Shown here piece by piece: positions 9,100 to 19,302 of a stretch of DNA of 64,000 nt (the first letter of the stretch is position 1; each line of letters starts with the position of its first letter). The position numbers were made by a program, and so were the translations under genes. This stretch comes from Paracrocinitomix mangrovi (GTDB taxonomy: Bacteria; Bacteroidota; Bacteroidia; Flavobacteriales_D; Crocinitomicaceae), in assembly GCF_019740355.2 (NCBI RefSeq), contig NZ_CP091819.1, positions 1,488,001-1,552,000 of the forward strand. The letters run 5' to 3'. Under the pieces are notes generated by a model. The model made no database searches. It was not told the origin of the DNA and saw only the letters and a program-made list of their open reading frames with translations.

Positions 9100-10131
9100 A
9101 TGAACATTTGTTTTATCATGTACCCGTGGGAGAATGTTGATCCCGATAAAGACTCAACATTAAGAATTATTCATGAGTGTATAAAGCGAAAACACAGGGT
9201 TGTAGTAGCAACGCCTGCTGGTTTAACCATGCGTAATAGTGTGACAAACGTATTTGGAAAAGTTTTGACAGCTCCCTCACCATTTCCGGGAACTATTCCT
9301 GCATTTTATAAAAAAGTAAAACTAAAAGACAGAATGTTGCCTTTGGCAGGATTTGATGTTGTGTTTATGCGTGCTAACCCACCTTTGGACATCATGATGC
9401 TAAATTTTCTTGACTCTGTTAGACAAGATGTTTTCATCCTAAATGACATCCAAGGACTAAGGGAAGCCAACAACAAATTATATACGGCAAGTTTGTACGA
9501 CCCAACAAATGACATAATTCCTATCACACATGTTTCTAAAAACAAAGAGTTTCTTAAAAAGACCATTTTAGAATCAAAACAAGACAAAATGATCATGAAG
9601 CCTTTAGATGGTATGGGCGGACGTGGAGTTATTGTTATTGAAAAAGATGCTGTTCAGAATATAAATTCACTATTAGATTTTTACATTTCAACTGGTGATG
9701 GAAACTCAAACTATGTGATTTTACAAGAATATATTGAAGGAGCAGAAAATGGAGACGTTCGTGTCTTGATGCTTAATGGTGAACCAATTGGTGCCATGAA
9801 AAGAATTCCTGCAGCTGATGATCATAGATCAAATTTCTCAGCAGGAGGAAGTGTTAAAAGACATGCTTTGACAAAAAGAGAAAAAGATTTATGTAAGTAT
9901 ATCGGACCTAAACTTGTTGAAGATGGACTTTATTTTGTTGGTCTTGACATTATCAACGGAAAACTAATTGAGGTAAATGTTTGCAGTCCCGGTGGAATTG
10001 TAAATATCAACAAACTACACAAAGTAAAACTACAATCAAAAGTAGTAGACTTCTTAGAAAACGTAGTCAAATACAAATCAATAGCACAACAAAGAAAATC
10101 AGAGTTTAGAGAAACAGTTCAAAATGCATAA
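9100..10131 (+). CDS. Glutathione synthetase (GshB)-like ATP-grasp ligase
   Basis: A 343-residue ATP-grasp ligase. The N-terminal pre-ATP-grasp domain has NICFIMYPWENVDPDKDST, the order seen in GshB, and MRANPPLDIMM parallels the GshB RKDPPFD segment. KPLDGMGGRGVIVIEKD is the ATP-binding loop, and YFVGLDII with LIEVNVCSPGGI carries the C-terminal Mg/ATP residues. GshB joins glycine to gamma-glutamylcysteine, but the window has no gshA. The next gene overlaps by 8 bases and encodes a predicted peptidase/amidohydrolase, so the ligase may instead act on a dedicated peptide or amino-acid conjugate. That substrate is inference. I recall the ligase, FGase and QEGLA trio being neighbours in proteobacteria too. 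Confidence 0.8.
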   Translation: MNICFIMYPWENVDPDKDSTLRIIHECIKRKHRVVVATPAGLTMRNSVTNVFGKVLTAPSPFPGTIPAFYKKVKLKDRMLPLAGFDVVFMRANPPLDIMMLNFLDSVRQDVFILNDIQGLREANNKLYTASLYDPTNDIIPITHVSKNKEFLKKTILESKQDKMIMKPLDGMGGRGVIVIEKDAVQNINSLLDFYISTGDGNSNYVILQEYIEGAENGDVRVLMLNGEPIGAMKRIPAADDHRSNFSAGGSVKRHALTKREKDLCKYIGPKLVEDGLYFVGLDIINGKLIEVNVCSPGGIVNINKLHKVKLQSKVVDFLENVVKYKSIAQQRKSEFRETVQNA

Positions 10132-12118
10132 GTATTCTATTGAACAAATTATTCAAAAGATTGAAAAGGGACATTCTTTTGAAGCTGAAGACACAGATGG
10201 ATCACTTTACATAAAGATTACAGAGTACGTGCCTTATGTTTGTACAGCTATTCATGACGGACATAACTTTAGAAGTGAATTACTTGACAATATTATCCAC
10301 TCAGATTATGAACGCTGGTATGAAGAAGATCCCAAGACACTAGATTTTATATCGTCTTTTCCTATTGTTATTGCAGGGAAAGATTCAAGATTTGAATATG
10401 ATTTGAACAGACCCCCTGAAACTGCAGTATACAAAGATGCTTGGGGAAAACCAGTCTGGAAAAAACCTTTGACAGAAAGAGAAAGAGAGACAAGCCTTTC
10501 TAAACACACTAATTTTTATCGTGTAATTCACGCACTTGTCACTAAACTTGAAAAGTTATTCAAAGCCAGTGTAGTTTACGACATTCATTCTTACAACTAC
10601 AAAAGACATAAAAGACAAGTACCTGTTTTCAATATAGGAACAGCAAATATTAATAGAAGAAAATATGCTGTTGTTAAAAATGATTTTCTTAAAGGATTAG
10701 CTTCAATTGAGATTCCTCATGTTAAAAACATCACTGCAGAAAATGATGTATTTCAGGGAAATGGATATCTGCTTAAATACGTAACTGAACATTTTGACAA
10801 CACTTTAGTTTTAGCGACTGAGGTAAGCAAAGTGTATTGTGATGAGGAAACAGGAGAATATTTTTCGCAAGTAATAGACTCAATACGTGAAGGGTTTAAA
10901 AGAGTAATTCTTGAAAACGCACTTTTGTTCACTAAAAAACATTCTAATTTGAAGGTAAAAAACTCTAATCTTTTACTTTCTTCTGAATTGGATGAAGCCA
11001 TTTTAAAAGTGGATAAAATGTTGTACAAATTGGTAAGGAATTTTGAGGTTTTAAAATTCGTCAACCCAATCAACATTGAAGCTGAAAAGAAAAAATTCAT
11101 TAAAAGCAAAGGGCTTTACAAACCACAATTTAAATACAAGCACCTCAACCTAAACCCGTTTTTAATGAAGCGTAAGTTGATGAACTTACCGGTTGAGCAA
11201 ATCCAGGATGTCAATATTCAAAACCTCTACAAAGGAGTTATAAATGCTTACTGTGATAAAATTGAGTTAATCGCATCAATTGGAACTGAAAATTTCCTTT
11301 ATAATTCACTTAGATATTTTGGTGAGCCCACAAAGAAAGATATAGCCAACGCACAATTCATTCTGCATTTTAATCATAACGCAGAGCTTAATCAACCCAT
11401 GATGAATGACACTGAAGCTTTATCGGTGCTTAAAAAAGAACTTAAATCTTACGAGTTTGAATGTAAAATAAAGCTATCAGATAAACTGGCTGCCAAAGCA
11501 ATGGTGGTAAACTCTGAGAAGACGCTTTATTTGAAAAAAGGAGGAAGGTTTACTGAAAAAGAAATACACTCTTTAGTTCATCATGAAATTGGTGTTCACA
11601 TGGTAACCACCATGAATGCAGATAGTCAACCCATTAAATTATTTTCAATGGGAATGCCTGTAAACACTAAAACTCAAGAGGGCTTGGCTATCATGAGTGA
11701 ATATTATTCAAATACGCTCACGGTAAAGAGATTAAAAGAGCTTTCACTAAGAGTTGTAGGTATATCATCAATGATTCATGAACATGATTTTAATGCTACG
11801 GCCAATATGTTGGTAAATGAATATGGTATGAGTTTAGAATCAGCCTTTTATTTAACAACAAGAATATTTAGAGGAGGTGGATTTACCAAAGATTACCTTT
11901 ATTTAAGCGGATTAAAAGAAGTTTCTACTTTAATGAAATCTGATGAGGGATATGAGGATTTAATGGTTGGTAAAACACATCACAACTATTTGGGATTAAT
12001 CAATGAAATGATTGATAGAAAATTGATTATTCCTCCTAGATATAGTAATCCGGCATATCAACACAACCTCAATGATAATCCTTTGATTGATTACATCATT
12101 GAGAATATTCAAGAGTAG
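10124..12118 (+). CDS. N-formylglutamate amidohydrolase-like / QEGLA (DUF1704) metallopeptidase fusion
   Basis: A 664-residue two-domain protein. Residues about 30-275 resemble N-formylglutamate amidohydrolases: HDGHNF, DPKTLDF, FEYDLNRPPE, DIHSYN and FNIGTANINR occur in the family's order. Residues about 300-660 are the 'flavohemoglobin expression-modulating QEGLA motif' domain (DUF1704), related to the eukaryotic tubulin carboxypeptidase MATCAP. HEIGVH at 487-492 is the HEXXXH zinc motif, and QEGLA at 518-522 supplies the downstream glutamate. No signal peptide is seen, so it is probably cytosolic. The start lies 8 bases inside the ATP-grasp gene, implying coupled translation. In other bacteria the two domains are often separate neighbouring genes. 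The zinc sites look intact, the substrate is unknown, and the family name does not prove a role with flavohemoglobin. Confidence 0.82.
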   Translation: MHKYSIEQIIQKIEKGHSFEAEDTDGSLYIKITEYVPYVCTAIHDGHNFRSELLDNIIHSDYERWYEEDPKTLDFISSFPIVIAGKDSRFEYDLNRPPETAVYKDAWGKPVWKKPLTERERETSLSKHTNFYRVIHALVTKLEKLFKASVVYDIHSYNYKRHKRQVPVFNIGTANINRRKYAVVKNDFLKGLASIEIPHVKNITAENDVFQGNGYLLKYVTEHFDNTLVLATEVSKVYCDEETGEYFSQVIDSIREGFKRVILENALLFTKKHSNLKVKNSNLLLSSELDEAILKVDKMLYKLVRNFEVLKFVNPINIEAEKKKFIKSKGLYKPQFKYKHLNLNPFLMKRKLMNLPVEQIQDVNIQNLYKGVINAYCDKIELIASIGTENFLYNSLRYFGEPTKKDIANAQFILHFNHNAELNQPMMNDTEALSVLKKELKSYEFECKIKLSDKLAAKAMVVNSEKTLYLKKGGRFTEKEIHSLVHHEIGVHMVTTMNADSQPIKLFSMGMPVNTKTQEGLAIMSEYYSNTLTVKRLKELSLRVVGISSMIHEHDFNATANMLVNEYGMSLESAFYLTTRIFRGGGFTKDYLYLSGLKEVSTLMKSDEGYEDLMVGKTHHNYLGLINEMIDRKLIIPPRYSNPAYQHNLNDNPLIDYIIENIQE

Positions 12119-12120
12119 AA

Positions 12121-13107
12121 CTACATTCTACCCATCATTTTTTTAATCTTATCATTGGCAAAAGCTCCTTGATAAGCCAAACTTATTTCAAACCCTCCTC
12201 TACCACTTGTGTATGTGTTTAGTGTTGAAATATTAATGTCGTATGTCATGTTTAAATGCCATCCATGATACCTCATTCCAATACCGGTAACTGCAGCATC
12301 ACCTACCCTTATTCCTAACAACAATCTCAAATCAAAATCATCATCAAAATTATATTTGGTAGTGGTCATCAATAAAAACTCAGATGCAGCCTTTTGGTAC
12401 ATGTACAAAAACGCAGGTTTCAATGAGAATTCATCATTAAATGCTATTTCAGATCCAAAATTAGCTTTCCAAATCATTGGCATTGGTTCTGTTTCACCTA
12501 TGAATGTTTGATTTGGTAAAGTAATATGCCCCAATGAAAATCCAATGTATGGACGTAGTTGTTTTCCTAAAAATTGATAATAAACACCCCAGGCTCCATC
12601 TAATCTATAAATACTACTTGAGCCTATATTTTCCCCATTACTTAAAGAATTATCAAATCCTCCGCTAGTAGATGAATACTGCTCATCAAAAAATAAGTTG
12701 TTTACCTGAAAACTCTTATTGAAAAATCCCAGCTGTAGTCCTGTTGTTAACTTGTGATCAGATTTTGGATCAATAACATTATACGAGGTAGAGACCATAA
12801 AATTAAAAGTCCTGAATGTTGGAGCTCCAGCCTGGTTATTTATTATATAACCTCCTATCCCCCATCTTTCTTTTAATCTTGCATCATAAGACGCATAAAT
12901 TGACGAGAAAGGTTTTGTTGAAATTTGTCCCCATTGTGATCTATAGAGTGTGGCTGCTCTCCAATCTGCATCCTCCGTAATATCCTGACCCGTTAAAGCC
13001 GGATTTAAATAAAGCGAAGATTGTTCAAATTGGCTGTTATGAAAATCCTGAGCTGAAACATTTACAGACAGTACTATTGTGCTTATAATTACCGTTAATT
13101 TTTTCAT
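12121..13107 (-). CDS. PorP/SprF family outer-membrane protein
   Basis: A 328-residue protein with signal peptide (residues 1-19, ending VSAQ). The family signature QDFHNSQFEQSSLYLNPALTG comes directly after it in two overlapping parts, followed by many short amphipathic beta strands. PorP/SprF proteins are outer-membrane beta-barrels that hold T9SS type B cargo such as SprB at the surface. The gene lies 9 bases downstream of the giant adhesin gene on the same strand, the standard adhesin-anchor pairing, so it very probably anchors that protein. It is convergent with the QEGLA gene, with only two bases between the stops. Confidence 0.9.
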   Translation of the reverse strand: MKKLTVIISTIVLSVNVSAQDFHNSQFEQSSLYLNPALTGQDITEDADWRAATLYRSQWGQISTKPFSSIYASYDARLKERWGIGGYIINNQAGAPTFRTFNFMVSTSYNVIDPKSDHKLTTGLQLGFFNKSFQVNNLFFDEQYSSTSGGFDNSLSNGENIGSSSIYRLDGAWGVYYQFLGKQLRPYIGFSLGHITLPNQTFIGETEPMPMIWKANFGSEIAFNDEFSLKPAFLYMYQKAASEFLLMTTTKYNFDDDFDLRLLLGIRVGDAAVTGIGMRYHGWHLNMTYDINISTLNTYTSGRGGFEISLAYQGAFANDKIKKMMGRM

Positions 13108-13116
13108 TTTCTTTCC

Positions 13117-16100
13117 TTATTTAATAATTGAAAAATCACCGGTTACTGAATACTCAAAACCGTCTGTTGTTACACCTTCAAAAACATATATATACACCCC
13201 AACTGGTTGCAATTGTCCTTTATAATATCCATCCCAGCCGTCTGAAGGATCAGTTGTCCTAAAAAGTTCGTTACCCCATTCATTGTAAATTCTAAGTTCA
13301 AATTGATCAAATGGCCCACCTCTTACATATAACACATCATTATGTCCATCATTATTTGGAGTAAAGGCATTTGGTATTGCGGGTTCATTTGAGTTGGCAT
13401 TAGGATCAATTACCTCAATTATCATTTGAGCTGTATCCGTACAACCAGAGGTATCGGAGACGGTCAATATAACAGTATAACTACCAGGATCCGGATATGT
13501 GTAAATTGTATCCTGACCGTTATATGTTCCAGTCATGTCTCCAAAATCCCAATCCCAACTATCTGCATTTAAAGATGAATCTGTAAAAGTTACTACACTA
13601 TCCATAAAAGGAGAAGTATTGTCCACAGTAAAGTCGGCAACCGGTAAAGGATCTAGAACAATATCAAATACTGATTGATCAGTACATCCATCTGAATTAA
13701 CTACATCCACGGTCAATGTATATGTGCTATCAGGTAAATAGTTATTGAAAACTGTAGTAGCATTAGTTGAATCAAAAGTACCATCACCTAAATCCCAATA
13801 TATCTGATCAATTGCAGAACCAGTAGATGTTGCATTAAACGTTAACAATGATTGATCACAGTAAAAATTATAATCAACGCTTAAATCTATATTAGGCAAG
13901 ACAGACACCAGTAGTGAATCCGTTGAAACACCACAAGAAGTTGTCAGATTTAAATAAACATAAATTGGTCCTAATGTATCACTTAAGGCAGGCGAATATG
14001 ATGTAGGGTTTCCGGTTGAACTTCCAATTGTTCCAGCACCATTAGTTGTCCAACTTATTCCTCCTGTAGAAACATTTCCAAATAACAAAACTAATCCTCC
14101 GGCGCAAGCGGTTGCGTCATTTCCTGCATCTACAGTTGGTAAGTCAAGAAAATAAACGTTGATTGAATCAGATTCAGCCAAACATGAGCCATTATTTGAA
14201 GATGTCAATATAAATAATAACTGCCCTCCGGATGTATCTGCAATACTAGGCTGATAGTTTGTAGAAGGTGAAAGGTTGTCAGGGATAAAAGTACCGGTTC
14301 CATTCGTTGTCCAAAATCCTCCTGAACCACCACCTGATACTGTACCACTCAGAGAAAAGAAATTATCGCTTAAGCAAATATTTAAGTCAGGTCCAGCATT
14401 AACACTAGGTGCTGGTGTTATAGTTATTAGTAAAGTATCTTCAATAAAAGGACAGGATTGCATATTTGCTGCATTTAAATACAGCTCAACATTTCCGTTA
14501 GTTTCATCAGTATTTCCCGGAATATAAATTGCATTCAAATCGTTTGTATCCGGTAGAAACAATCCATCTCCAGCTGTTGTCCATATTCCTGCTCCACTTG
14601 TAACAGTTCCAACCAGGTTTATAGAATCATTATTAGCACATACCACAACATCAGCTCCTGCATTGACATTTGGATTTGGAGTAAAAAATACCGTAATAGT
14701 ATCAGCATCTCCTCCACAAGGTCCTGTATCTGATGTCAAAATCAAATCCACATTACCTGCGGTTATGTCTGCACTACTAGCCACATATGTAGTCACCAAA
14801 TTCGTATCTACAAAAATCCCAGTACCCAAACTAGTCCAGTCACCATCAACATTTCCAGTAATAATTCCATTCAATGAAACTGCATTTCCGGCACAAATAA
14901 TTTTATTTCCACCTGCATCCGCTTGAGGAGTTGTTTCGAGATTTATAGTAATTACTTCTCCAAATGGCAAACAACTCCCTACATTGGTTGGAGTTAATGT
15001 TAAATTGAATACTCCACTCACTATATCATTGGGCCCTGGAGTATATATTGCATTTAAATCGTTTACCGACGGTGAAAAGATTCCATCTCCTGAAGTAGAC
15101 CATACTCCAGTAGAAGTTGCACCGCTAATTGATCCATTTAATTGAAGGGTTAATTGATCGCAAATTGTTGTATCACTTCCAGCGTCAACAATTGGTCCTA
15201 CACTAAAACTTACAACAGCATCATCTGAAACTGTTACACATGCGTTAGTTGAAGTCAAAGTTAAAGTAACTGAACCTGCAATTGTATCTGCAGCAGAAGG
15301 AACATAGATTGCATTTAGCTGAGTATTACTACCAAAAAATTGTCCACTACCAGAGGTAGACCAAATTCCTGTTCCTGCACCTCCGGTTACATTTCCTCCT
15401 AATGGAACGGGATTATTTGCACAGTAAGACAAGTCTGATCCTGCAGTTACGACAGGAATATCTGTTAGAGTTATCATAATGGTATCAATGTCTGGCGAAC
15501 AACCTCCATTTCCTGTAGAAGTCAAATACAAGAAAAACTGACCATTCGTACTGTCTTGAACAGAAATATTGTAAACAGCATTTAAATCTGTGTTATTAGG
15601 AGTAAAGTTTCCTGTACCTGAAGTACTCCAAACACCAGTTGTTGTAACTCCACTGACATTTCCTGACAAATTCACTTGATTATCAGTTAAACATAAAATT
15701 TGATCTATGCCTGCATCCACAACCGGACCTGGGTCAATGGTAATTATTATCTGATCAGAATTACTGCATGACCCCGTTGCAGATAAATCAAGGGATACGG
15801 TTCCATTTACTATATCATTAGATCCAGGTACATATAATGCATTTAAATCAGTATTGTTTGGTATAAAGATTCCATCACCACTTGAAGTCCAAATACCCGT
15901 GGTAGTAGAACCTGAAATAACACCTGATAAATTTGCTGAATCACTACTACAAATAGAAAAATCCAATCCGGCATTTACTGTAGGTTGCGAAGTAATTGAC
16001 AATAAAATTGAATCAACTACCGCATTACAATTTCCATTAGCCGTAGTAGTTAAATATAGTGTTACAAAACCTGCAGTCTCATCTGCTGCACTAGGAGTAT

Positions 16101-19100
16101 ATATTGCATTTAAATCTGTGTTGTTAGGATTAAAATTACCAGTTCCAGATGATGTCCATTGCCCTGTTGAACTTCCTCCGCCAACAATACCATCCAAAGG
16201 CAAAGTTTCTCCAATACATATTGTAGTATCCAATCCTGCATTTGAAGTAGGTGAAGGCGTAAGATTTATGATTAAAGTATCTTGTTCACTATTACATGTT
16301 CCATTATCAGTAGAAGTCAATAAAATTACAATTGAACTCAATAATGTATCAGCTCCAGACAAAGTATACGTGGTATTCAAATCTGTGTCAGATGGAGAAA
16401 AACTTCCACTACCGAAAGTGGACCAGATACCTTGCGACGCTCCAGCCGAAATAGTTCCATTTAAGTTTACAACTCCATTGTTAGCGCAAATATTTTGAAC
16501 AACACCTGCACTAACTTGCGGAGCAGGCGTAAAACTCACCAATAAATTGTCAGTCACCACCGGACAATTTCCATTATTTGTAGAGGACAATGTCAAAATA
16601 ACTGAACCATTTGCTGTGTCAGCTGCACTTGGCAAATAATTTGCAGACAAATTTGTACTCGTTGGGCTAAAAGAACCTGAACCACTAGAACTCCAAATTC
16701 CAGAAGTTGTAAATCCTATTACAGATCCATTTAAAGGAACTTCTAAATTGGCGCAGATTGTCGTATCAACTCCAGCATTCACAATTGGTTCAGTTGTTAT
16801 CAATACACTCATAGAATCTATATCTGCCTGACAACTTCCATTATTAGTTGAAGTCAAAATTAAAAATACATTTCCCGCAGTTACATCTGCAGCACTTGGG
16901 GTATATGTAGCATTAAGATCTGTATTTGAAGGTAAAAATGTTCCCGATCCTGAGGATGACCAGATCCCAGTTGAAGAACCTCCTGTTACATTTCCGCTTA
17001 AAACCACATCCGGATTTGACTGACATACAATTTGATCAGTACCTGCATTTGCAAAAGCTGCCGGAGTAATTGTGACAGTTTTTTGGTCGAACTCAGGAAA
17101 GCAAGACCCATTTGCAGTTGAAGTCAACGTTAGTATTACTGTACCATTATTTAGGTCATTTGTTCCTAAATTGTAAGTTGCATTGAGATTAGTATTAGAT
17201 GGTAAAAACATACCATCACCAGATGTTGACCAAATTCCTGTTGTAGATCCTCCAGTAACACTTCCTGACAATAAAATTGACCCATCTGTTGCACATATTG
17301 AAGTATCATTACCTGCCAGCACATAAGGAATTGGAGAAAAAGTTAGCACAACATCATCTGCATCAGCAGTACAACCATTATTAAATGTAGAAGTCAAAGT
17401 AAACGTAAGTGTACCCGCCGTTGTATCGGCTGAAGTTGGAGTGTAAATGGCATTTAATGTTGAATCATTAGGAGAAAAAGTTCCACTCCCAGAAGTAGTC
17501 CAGACACCAGTTCCCGAACCTCCTAAAACAGATCCATTTAATTGTACAACATTGTTTGCACATGATGAAAAATCTGATCCTGCATTGGCATTTGGGGCTG
17601 GTACATAAGTGATCACCATTTGATCATTCATAATTATACAACCATTTGTAGATGTCAATGTAAGCGTAACTGACCCTGCTGTTGTATCCGCATTTGACGG
17701 AATGTAATCCGCATTAAGATCAGTATCAGAAGGTGAAAAAGTTCCCGATCCAGAAGTTGACCAGATTCCGGTGGAACCACCATCTGTAACTGAGCCACTT
17801 AATGAGGTTGTAGCATTATCAACGCAAACCAACTGATCAGGTCCTGCATTTACTGTAGGAGCCGGAATAATGGTTATAATCATATCTTCACTTACAGTTT
17901 GACATCCATTGGTTGAAGTAAGTGTCAACGTAACTGTTCCTGCCAAAAAATCAGCAGTTCCAGGTGAATACGTTCCAGTAAGATCTGACGAATCAGGAGT
18001 AAAAAATCCTGTTCCAGCAGAAGACCAATAACCAGTTGTTGTTCCACCTGTAATTGAACCAACCAAATTAGCAGGTGTACCAACACAAACAGATTGATCT
18101 GGACCGGCATCCACTACAGGTAACAACTCAATTGTTACAATCATTTGATCAGTAACATCTGTACATCCAAAAGTATTTGATGATGTAAGTGTTAAAGTAA
18201 CTGTACCTGCTGTAATATCAGCAGCACTTGGTGTATATACTGCATTCAAATCTGAAGCTGAAGGCGAAAAAGCACCTGTTCCACTGCTACTCCAGACTCC
18301 TGTTGATGTACCTCCACTCACCGATCCGGAAAGATTTACATCTGCTCCTTCACAAATTGTTTGATCAACACCTGCATCTACAACAAAAGCAGGCACATCT
18401 GTCACTTGAATTGTATCTAAACCTCCGGGACATCCAGTAGAATCTGTTACAATTATGGAGTAAGTACCAGCAGAGACATTTATAGTAGAACTTGTTGCAG
18501 TAGTACTCCATAAGAAATTATAAGGCGGAGCTCCACCACTTGCATTCACAACAATATTAGTAGATCCTCCCTGACAGGTATATGAAGGATCAGGAATAAT
18601 ACTAGCAGTAATACTGTCATTAAGATATACGACAACGGTATCAGAACCAACACCTACTGTACAAGCAGAAGGGATACCAGAGGCAACATATACAACAGAA
18701 TCAGGAAATCCAACTTGAGGTGTAATAGTTACCGTATCACAAGCATTTGTACAATTTAAATATGAATCAAAATCTCCAGGTAATCCAGGAGAAATAGAGG
18801 TCCAATTAATAGAAGATTCCGTTAATCCACTTATTGAAATGTCTTTGGAACAATTGAGGTTTAGACTAACATCAGGTGAAGCGGACACTGCTTCAGAAGT
18901 AGTAATTGAATATGTTGGTGAATCTCCACCTGTTTTACAAAACGAAATACAAAAAGAATTCATTCCATTTATACACTCTGTAGCACCGAGTAAAATTGGA
19001 GTACCACAATTAATTTGATAAGTTGTTCCGCCTGGAGGTGCTGGACTTTGCACATCAAAAACCAGTTGATTTGCATTTGGGTGAGTTATTACTTCAAATT

Positions 19101-19302
19101 TGATACAAGCATCAGCACCTGACGCTCCACAACAATATCCATTTCTGGCACTTGAAACGGTCCAAGTTGTATCAGGATTTGAAGATAAATCGACAGTAAA
19201 ACTAGTGGTACCCAAGTCGCATGGAATGCATTGCGCATTAACATTAGTGCTAATACTAAAGACAAGAAATAGTAGAAAATTATATATGTATTTTTTTTTC
19301 AT
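13117..19302 (-). CDS. Giant repeat adhesin, T9SS type B (SprB-like)
   Basis: A 2061-residue surface protein. After a signal peptide (residues 1-23, ending VNAQ) comes a Cys-rich N-terminal region (about 24-220), one SprB-type repeat (about 230-300, GGAPPYNFLWS...SAGTYSIIVTDSTGC), and 17 degenerate Ig-like modules of 83-92 residues (about 300-1800). Each module runs NAGxDxxIC...LxGxVxGG...GIWSTSGSGTF...TDLNAxYxPSAAD...GxVxLTLTST. Most modules have one cysteine early and one late, suggesting a disulfide per unit. Two PKD-like domains follow (WDLGDGTF, WDWDFGD). The end is the gliding-motility-associated type B sorting domain (IPNAFTPNNDGHNDVLYV). It should be exported by T9SS and work as an adhesin or gliding filament. 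A PorP/SprF gene lies directly downstream. Confidence 0.9.
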   Translation of the reverse strand: MKKKYIYNFLLFLVFSISTNVNAQCIPCDLGTTSFTVDLSSNPDTTWTVSSARNGYCCGASGADACIKFEVITHPNANQLVFDVQSPAPPGGTTYQINCGTPILLGATECINGMNSFCISFCKTGGDSPTYSITTSEAVSASPDVSLNLNCSKDISISGLTESSINWTSISPGLPGDFDSYLNCTNACDTVTITPQVGFPDSVVYVASGIPSACTVGVGSDTVVVYLNDSITASIIPDPSYTCQGGSTNIVVNASGGAPPYNFLWSTTATSSTINVSAGTYSIIVTDSTGCPGGLDTIQVTDVPAFVVDAGVDQTICEGADVNLSGSVSGGTSTGVWSSSGTGAFSPSASDLNAVYTPSAADITAGTVTLTLTSSNTFGCTDVTDQMIVTIELLPVVDAGPDQSVCVGTPANLVGSITGGTTTGYWSSAGTGFFTPDSSDLTGTYSPGTADFLAGTVTLTLTSTNGCQTVSEDMIITIIPAPTVNAGPDQLVCVDNATTSLSGSVTDGGSTGIWSTSGSGTFSPSDTDLNADYIPSNADTTAGSVTLTLTSTNGCIIMNDQMVITYVPAPNANAGSDFSSCANNVVQLNGSVLGGSGTGVWTTSGSGTFSPNDSTLNAIYTPTSADTTAGTLTFTLTSTFNNGCTADADDVVLTFSPIPYVLAGNDTSICATDGSILLSGSVTGGSTTGIWSTSGDGMFLPSNTNLNATYNLGTNDLNNGTVILTLTSTANGSCFPEFDQKTVTITPAAFANAGTDQIVCQSNPDVVLSGNVTGGSSTGIWSSSGSGTFLPSNTDLNATYTPSAADVTAGNVFLILTSTNNGSCQADIDSMSVLITTEPIVNAGVDTTICANLEVPLNGSVIGFTTSGIWSSSGSGSFSPTSTNLSANYLPSAADTANGSVILTLSSTNNGNCPVVTDNLLVSFTPAPQVSAGVVQNICANNGVVNLNGTISAGASQGIWSTFGSGSFSPSDTDLNTTYTLSGADTLLSSIVILLTSTDNGTCNSEQDTLIINLTPSPTSNAGLDTTICIGETLPLDGIVGGGSSTGQWTSSGTGNFNPNNTDLNAIYTPSAADETAGFVTLYLTTTANGNCNAVVDSILLSITSQPTVNAGLDFSICSSDSANLSGVISGSTTTGIWTSSGDGIFIPNNTDLNALYVPGSNDIVNGTVSLDLSATGSCSNSDQIIITIDPGPVVDAGIDQILCLTDNQVNLSGNVSGVTTTGVWSTSGTGNFTPNNTDLNAVYNISVQDSTNGQFFLYLTSTGNGGCSPDIDTIMITLTDIPVVTAGSDLSYCANNPVPLGGNVTGGAGTGIWSTSGSGQFFGSNTQLNAIYVPSAADTIAGSVTLTLTSTNACVTVSDDAVVSFSVGPIVDAGSDTTICDQLTLQLNGSISGATSTGVWSTSGDGIFSPSVNDLNAIYTPGPNDIVSGVFNLTLTPTNVGSCLPFGEVITINLETTPQADAGGNKIICAGNAVSLNGIITGNVDGDWTSLGTGIFVDTNLVTTYVASSADITAGNVDLILTSDTGPCGGDADTITVFFTPNPNVNAGADVVVCANNDSINLVGTVTSGAGIWTTAGDGLFLPDTNDLNAIYIPGNTDETNGNVELYLNAANMQSCPFIEDTLLITITPAPSVNAGPDLNICLSDNFFSLSGTVSGGGSGGFWTTNGTGTFIPDNLSPSTNYQPSIADTSGGQLLFILTSSNNGSCLAESDSINVYFLDLPTVDAGNDATACAGGLVLLFGNVSTGGISWTTNGAGTIGSSTGNPTSYSPALSDTLGPIYVYLNLTTSCGVSTDSLLVSVLPNIDLSVDYNFYCDQSLLTFNATSTGSAIDQIYWDLGDGTFDSTNATTVFNNYLPDSTYTLTVDVVNSDGCTDQSVFDIVLDPLPVADFTVDNTSPFMDSVVTFTDSSLNADSWDWDFGDMTGTYNGQDTIYTYPDPGSYTVILTVSDTSGCTDTAQMIIEVIDPNANSNEPAIPNAFTPNNDGHNDVLYVRGGPFDQFELRIYNEWGNELFRTTDPSDGWDGYYKGQLQPVGVYIYVFEGVTTDGFEYSVTGDFSIIK
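13897..18400 (-). repeat. Array of 17 degenerate ~265-bp repeats encoding Ig-like modules
   Basis: Seventeen consecutive in-frame units of about 250-275 bases can be counted from the recurrent NAGxD...LxGxV...TDLNA...LTLTST pattern. At DNA level short identical blocks recur, such as GCATTTAAATC (plus strand) near 14531, 15051, 15581, 15839 and 16108. The units are not identical, so this is an old array. The boundaries are approximate. Confidence 0.85.

Noticed and set aside
15854-16498. A 214-codon open frame on the plus strand within the adhesin repeats
   Set aside because: It is antisense to the repeat array. Its long length comes from the repeated codon pattern, and the translation is low-complexity Val/Pro/Leu with no domain.
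13897-18400. Regularly spaced repeats that might suggest a CRISPR array
   Set aside because: The units are about 265 bases, degenerate and in-frame coding. There are no short identical repeats with unique spacers and no cas genes.
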